Positions 20,083 through 22,225 of a stretch of 22,225 bases of DNA are shown here, piece after piece. Positions within the stretch are counted from its first letter, which is position 1. Each line of letters begins with the position of its first letter. The stretch lies in IMG/VR virus record IMGVR_UViG_3300049783_000444, positions 1 through 22,225 of that record. One strand, written 5' to 3'. The translations under genes were made by a program, and so were the position numbers. The notes beneath the pieces are model-generated. The model had not been told where the DNA came from, did not search any database, and saw only the letters and a program-made list of their open reading frames with translations. The stretch comes from a virus.

Positions 20083-20288
20083 CTCTCATCACCTTTGATA
20101 ACCTCATTAGTAGCTGGACCAGTCTTACCCCACCAGTCTAATCCTAGGGCTAGTCCAATGTATGCAAATGCTGGCATCACTACAACCCCAAGAGCTTCTA
20201 CACGAGACACTGATAGATATACTAACCAGAGGAATACTACCACAGCTAGTTCTCTCTTGTAAGTCTTGTTAGTCTTTGGCGTAGTCAT
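20079..20288 (-). CDS. Small membrane protein, holin candidate (69 aa)
   Basis: AGGAG lies seven bases before the ATG on the minus strand. A basic N-terminus (TPKTNKTYKR) is followed by two hydrophobic segments, about 13-27 (ELAVVVFLWLVYLSV) and 32-50 (ALGVVVMPAFAYIGLALGL), and a polar tail. This topology in a lysis cassette, next to the i-spanin, fits a holin or antiholin, but small size alone does not prove it. The separate protein at 20405 is the other candidate. Confidence 0.65.
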   Translation of the reverse strand: MTTPKTNKTYKRELAVVVFLWLVYLSVSRVEALGVVVMPAFAYIGLALGLDWWGKTGPATNEVIKGDER

Positions 20289-20397
20289 TGGAAGTCTCCT
20301 GTTGATGTATGTGGTAGCCTCCTAGATAATTATTAGAGATATACACATAGGGGGTTATTAGGAATGTGGTGCATAGGAAAAACCCTAGTAATAGCAT
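20269..20397 (-). CDS. Possible tiny membrane peptide (42 aa)
   Basis: An ATG at 20397 opens 42 codons reading MLLLGFFLCTTFLITPYVYI..., with a hydrophobic first 20 residues and a polar end (HQQETSNDYAKD). It fills an otherwise empty gap in the lysis cassette and overlaps the next gene. No good ribosome-binding site precedes it, and it could be a chance frame. It is listed because lysis regions often hold such peptides. Confidence 0.3.
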   Translation of the reverse strand: MLLLGFFLCTTFLITPYVYISNNYLGGYHIHQQETSNDYAKD

Positions 20398-20404
20398 CTT
20401 GAGG

Positions 20405-20599
20405 TTACTCGCCAATTGAACCACCTGACATGACCCAAGCCACTACAATGGAAATTAGGCCACCGCCAATCATCCATAAGCCTCTGTTGATACCACCACT
20501 GAGGTTCGCTAGTTTCTCTTTGTCGTTATCTCGATCTTTCCTAAGCACTGCCACTAGTAATTCTAAGTCTCGCAACCTCTGTAGTGTATCATCAGCCAT
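20405..20599 (-). CDS. Small membrane protein with coiled coil (holin/XhlA-like)
   Basis: A 64-residue protein. The first half is charged and helical (LQRLRDLELLVAVLRKDRDNDKEKLANLSGG), and the second half is one hydrophobic segment (GLWMIGGGLISIVVAWVMSG). Soluble coiled coil followed by a C-terminal membrane anchor recalls hemolysin XhlA-type phage proteins that work with holins. It lies directly after the endolysin gene in the direction of transcription. The holin/antiholin role is inferred from topology and context. Confidence 0.7.
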   Translation of the reverse strand: MADDTLQRLRDLELLVAVLRKDRDNDKEKLANLSGGINRGLWMIGGGLISIVVAWVMSGGSIGE

Positions 20600-20617
20600 C
20601 TTGTGTATCCTTAGATA

Positions 20618-21085
20618 TTACTTCTTGGGGTAGTGAGACTCAGGCAATTCAAAATGAACCCAGTCGATAAAGCTATGGTCTGTATGTTGACCATCACCAT
20701 CCCAGTCTGCGCCCCACCTAATAGGAATACCTAGTTCATATGATGCAGCAATAACACTTGTACCAATCTCTTGATAGTTCTCGTAGTCATCCTTATTAGA
20801 GATTGTATAGCGATCCTCAGCACCAGAAGTATCCCACGAGATACCACCATCTTTCCACATCCATAGGTCAACAGCATGACTGTAGCCATTGTTCAGGAGG
20901 TGCCTAGAGTTCATCGTTTTAGATTTACCCTCACGCACATACTTCCGTTGTGTAGCTAGTGTACGTACACCGCAACCTACTAGGAAGTCTACCTCAGTAA
21001 TCTTGATAGCTCTATGGATTACCCGCACTAGATCAGGGTGTACCCCAATTAGGGTATTCAGGGACCTATTCGAGAGATTAAACAT
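20618..21085 (-). CDS. Endolysin, M15-family peptidase (VanY/D-Ala-D-Ala type)
   Basis: A peptidoglycan peptidase of 155 residues. The start at 21085 (MFNLSNRSLN) is chosen over an in-frame GTG at 21094 because GGTGATC, complementary to the 3' end of 16S rRNA, lies just before it. The metal-binding residues are H62 (SRH), D73 (HAVD) and H144 (DWVHFEL), with D141 nearby. The S-x-H to D spacing is four residues longer than in T5 endolysin (NNGYSHAVDL). It cuts peptide links in the cell wall, as T5 Lys does (L-alanyl-D-glutamate peptidase). There is no signal peptide, so it needs a holin. Confidence 0.88.
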   Translation of the reverse strand: MFNLSNRSLNTLIGVHPDLVRVIHRAIKITEVDFLVGCGVRTLATQRKYVREGKSKTMNSRHLLNNGYSHAVDLWMWKDGGISWDTSGAEDRYTISNKDDYENYQEIGTSVIAASYELGIPIRWGADWDGDGQHTDHSFIDWVHFELPESHYPKK

Positions 21086-21121
21086 TGTGATCACCAGCTT
21101 TCATTTGTATATTCTCTTGGT

Positions 21122-21400
21122 TTATTCTGCTTGGGCACGATCAAGAGTTTTCCTAGCGTTGTGAACCTGTTTAGTCCATGCCCCAGCGCAATGGTCATCA
21201 TCGAGGAAAAACACACGGTTAATGAAGTCACGACGCTTGGCCCACTTAGGGTCTGTTTTACCGTCTATGTATGCTCTTGAACTTGTCGTCTGGTGAGTTG
21301 ACCCATTAAATACCACAACGTTTAGGAGTGTACTGAAGAACCCCGCAATCATATCCCAGATACGCCCTAATACATACAATGTGCGCTTCAGGTGATTCAC
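21122..21400 (-). CDS. Conserved small phage protein (92 aa)
   Basis: The GTG at 21400 overlaps the preceding stop (GTGA); an in-frame TTG at 21406 is the alternative. The protein begins MNHLKRTLYVLGRIWDMIAG, and the middle reads NVVVFNGSTHQTTSSRAYIDG, followed by RRDFINRVFFLDDDHCAGAW. This NxxxFxGxxxxTxSxRA...INxxFFxxDHC pattern is shared by small proteins next to lysis genes in many phages; the function is unknown. The D-D-D-H-C could bind a metal, but this is speculation. Confidence 0.75.
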   Translation of the reverse strand: MNHLKRTLYVLGRIWDMIAGFFSTLLNVVVFNGSTHQTTSSRAYIDGKTDPKWAKRRDFINRVFFLDDDHCAGAWTKQVHNARKTLDRAQAE

Positions 21401-22014
21401 GGCCAACCCGCCTGTAGGTCAATTGCATTAAGTTCCGAAATGTTGGACGCTGCCAAAACACTTGCCGAAAGTGACGCTTCATTCGAGAAACACGCTTGAA
21501 CGTGCAATTCCACAGCGTCAGCCGCCGCGATTATTGTTGATGCGTCTAACGTGCCGAATGTGCCAGCGCCAAACTTCCAGTTCGCAATCTCATATAATGA
21601 ATCTGTCGATGCCTTGACGTAAGCCGCAGTGAGTTTGGCTTGTGTTGTTCGATCTGTGGCAATCGGCGTTCCACCAATCGTTGTTCCGCTGCCTTCTTTG
21701 GTCCAGCGAATGTCGGCTAGATCAGCAAGTTGTGCAGCTTTGGCCGTGTCAAGTTCGGCTGTCGTTTCTGCCCTGACCGTCCAGTCCCAACGCCACCCGT
21801 CCGAATCTATAATCGGCTCTGCATCCCTCACCGCAATCTGCCCAGCGCTGACCGTTGGCACGGCAACGTTTTCGACAAGCAAAGCACCAAAATTAGCGAA
21901 AGTTGCTGCGCTAATGTCACGAGGAAAACTTGATCTTGGGTTATCTCGTTTAAGGTCGCGTTCGGTGTATGGGAATTGCTCGATTATCCCTCCACTGGCT
22001 TTGATAAAAAGCAT
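21397..22014 (-). CDS. DUF4376-containing, tail-fibre-assembly-like protein (205 aa)
   Basis: AAAGG lies seven bases before the ATG on the minus strand. The N-terminal part (MLFIKASGGIIEQFPYTERDLKRDNPRSSFP) resembles phage tail-fibre assembly or tail proteins that begin with a Y-x-x-x-D-L-x-x-x-x-P segment. The C-terminal part (about 95-200: DLADIRWTKEGSGTTIGGTPIATDRTTQAKLTAAYVKA..., FSNEASLSASVLAA) matches DUF4376 (R..EE..G.....I.TD..SQ..L..A). Together these suggest a role in attaching or folding the receptor-binding fibre. G+C content and codon use are higher than in the lysis genes to the left, consistent with modular exchange. Confidence 0.75.
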   Translation of the reverse strand: MLFIKASGGIIEQFPYTERDLKRDNPRSSFPRDISAATFANFGALLVENVAVPTVSAGQIAVRDAEPIIDSDGWRWDWTVRAETTAELDTAKAAQLADLADIRWTKEGSGTTIGGTPIATDRTTQAKLTAAYVKASTDSLYEIANWKFGAGTFGTLDASTIIAAADAVELHVQACFSNEASLSASVLAASNISELNAIDLQAGWP

Positions 22015-22026
22015 GTTTTAACCTTT

Positions 22027-22224
22027 CTAAAGTGTAGATGTTATGGACATCAGGCCACCTTCTGCTCGATCTCCTCCCCCAGACGCGAACGTCACTGAGC
22101 CAGTAGCGCCAGCCGCGGCCTGTACTTTGTAATGAACGCCAACAGAAGCGAGGAACCCAGATGCGGGAGCAACCGCCGAAATGGTGGTAAATCCTGCGGT
22201 AGCCAGCGTCATTGCCCATTCCGC
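22027..22224 (-). CDS. C-terminal end of a probable tail/appendage protein (partial)
   Basis: The frame runs off the right edge with no start inside; the last bases read A-E-W-A before the first internal Met, so the visible 66 residues are the C-terminus of a longer protein. The visible part is rich in Ala, Gly, Ser and Thr (VAPASGFLASVGVHYKVQAAAGATGSVTFASGGGDRAEGG), typical of the beta-structured end of fibre or decoration proteins. G+C is about 58% over 22081-22220. Placement directly before the DUF4376 gene supports a tail-fibre link. No family can be assigned from this fragment. Confidence 0.6.
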   Translation of the reverse strand, partial: AEWAMTLATAGFTTISAVAPASGFLASVGVHYKVQAAAGATGSVTFASGGGDRAEGGLMSITSTL

Positions 22225-22225
22225 T

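Noticed and set aside
19925-20107. A 60-codon minus-strand frame over the i-spanin gene
   Set aside because: A shadow frame; the i-spanin has membrane and coiled-coil features and is coupled to its neighbours.
20889-21164. Plus-strand frame over the endolysin gene
   Set aside because: It lies opposite a well-supported peptidase and reads as a basic, low-information shadow.
21629-22021. Plus-strand frame of 130 codons opposite the DUF4376 gene
   Set aside because: No ribosome-binding site; it is the reverse reading of a gene with a good start and family match.

Overview
The window is most likely part of a tailed-phage genome, probably a T7-like podovirus of an alphaproteobacterial (Rhodobacteraceae-type, marine) host. 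It carries a T7-style replication set: primase-helicase, family A DNA polymerase, gp2.5-like single-strand binding protein, FEN-type 5'-3' exonuclease and endonuclease I. It also carries ThyX and a B12-dependent class II ribonucleotide reductase. This combination recalls roseophage SIO1 and its relatives, but that comparison is from memory and no search was run. Small proteins of families common in Alphaproteobacteria and their phages (DUF1127, phage ABA-sandwich, DUF1737) fit that host. No capsid, portal, terminase, integrase or RNA polymerase gene is visible, and the right end cuts through a probable tail gene, so this is a partial genome.

Layout. 1-446 is non-coding and rich in short direct and inverted repeats. 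447-1357 holds tiny genes and a tRNA with a CAT anticodon. 1357-3378 has thyX followed by a chain of very small overlapping genes. 3375-8980 is the replication core: primase-helicase, a free-standing 3'-5' exonuclease, and a DNA polymerase that lacks the exonuclease, with three small genes between the two polymerase halves. A short intergenic gap (8981-9074) precedes a second block, 9075-14922: SSB, 5'-3' exonuclease, a deoxyribosyltransferase-like protein, endonuclease I, an HNH-type protein, a metallophosphoesterase, a DNA methyltransferase and a MazG-like pyrophosphohydrolase, with small unknown genes in between. 14919-17637 has small genes, including one for a DUF1127 protein, and nrdJ. 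After a strong hairpin, 17819-19594 has accessory genes ending in a clear terminator.

Right of that terminator every gene is on the minus strand. Reading leftward from the right edge: the C-terminal end of a probable tail or appendage protein, a DUF4376 (tail-fibre-assembly-like) protein, a small conserved phage protein, an M15 peptidase endolysin, one to three small membrane proteins (holin candidates), an i-spanin, and an overlapping o-spanin lipoprotein. This is a late lysis and tail module converging on the early and replication module.

The genes fit one job: making dNTPs (NrdJ, ThyX, MazG-like protein), recycling host DNA (endonuclease I, 5'-3' exonuclease), copying phage DNA, then lysing the cell. 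Most plus-strand genes overlap by 1-4 bases at stop/start junctions, which suggests long co-translated transcripts. The points most worth checking are the split DNA polymerase with internal repeats in its N-terminal part, a phage-encoded DUF1127 protein, the repeat-rich left region and a sequence motif it shares with the only other clear gap in the replication block, and a partial echo of the tRNA just downstream of it.
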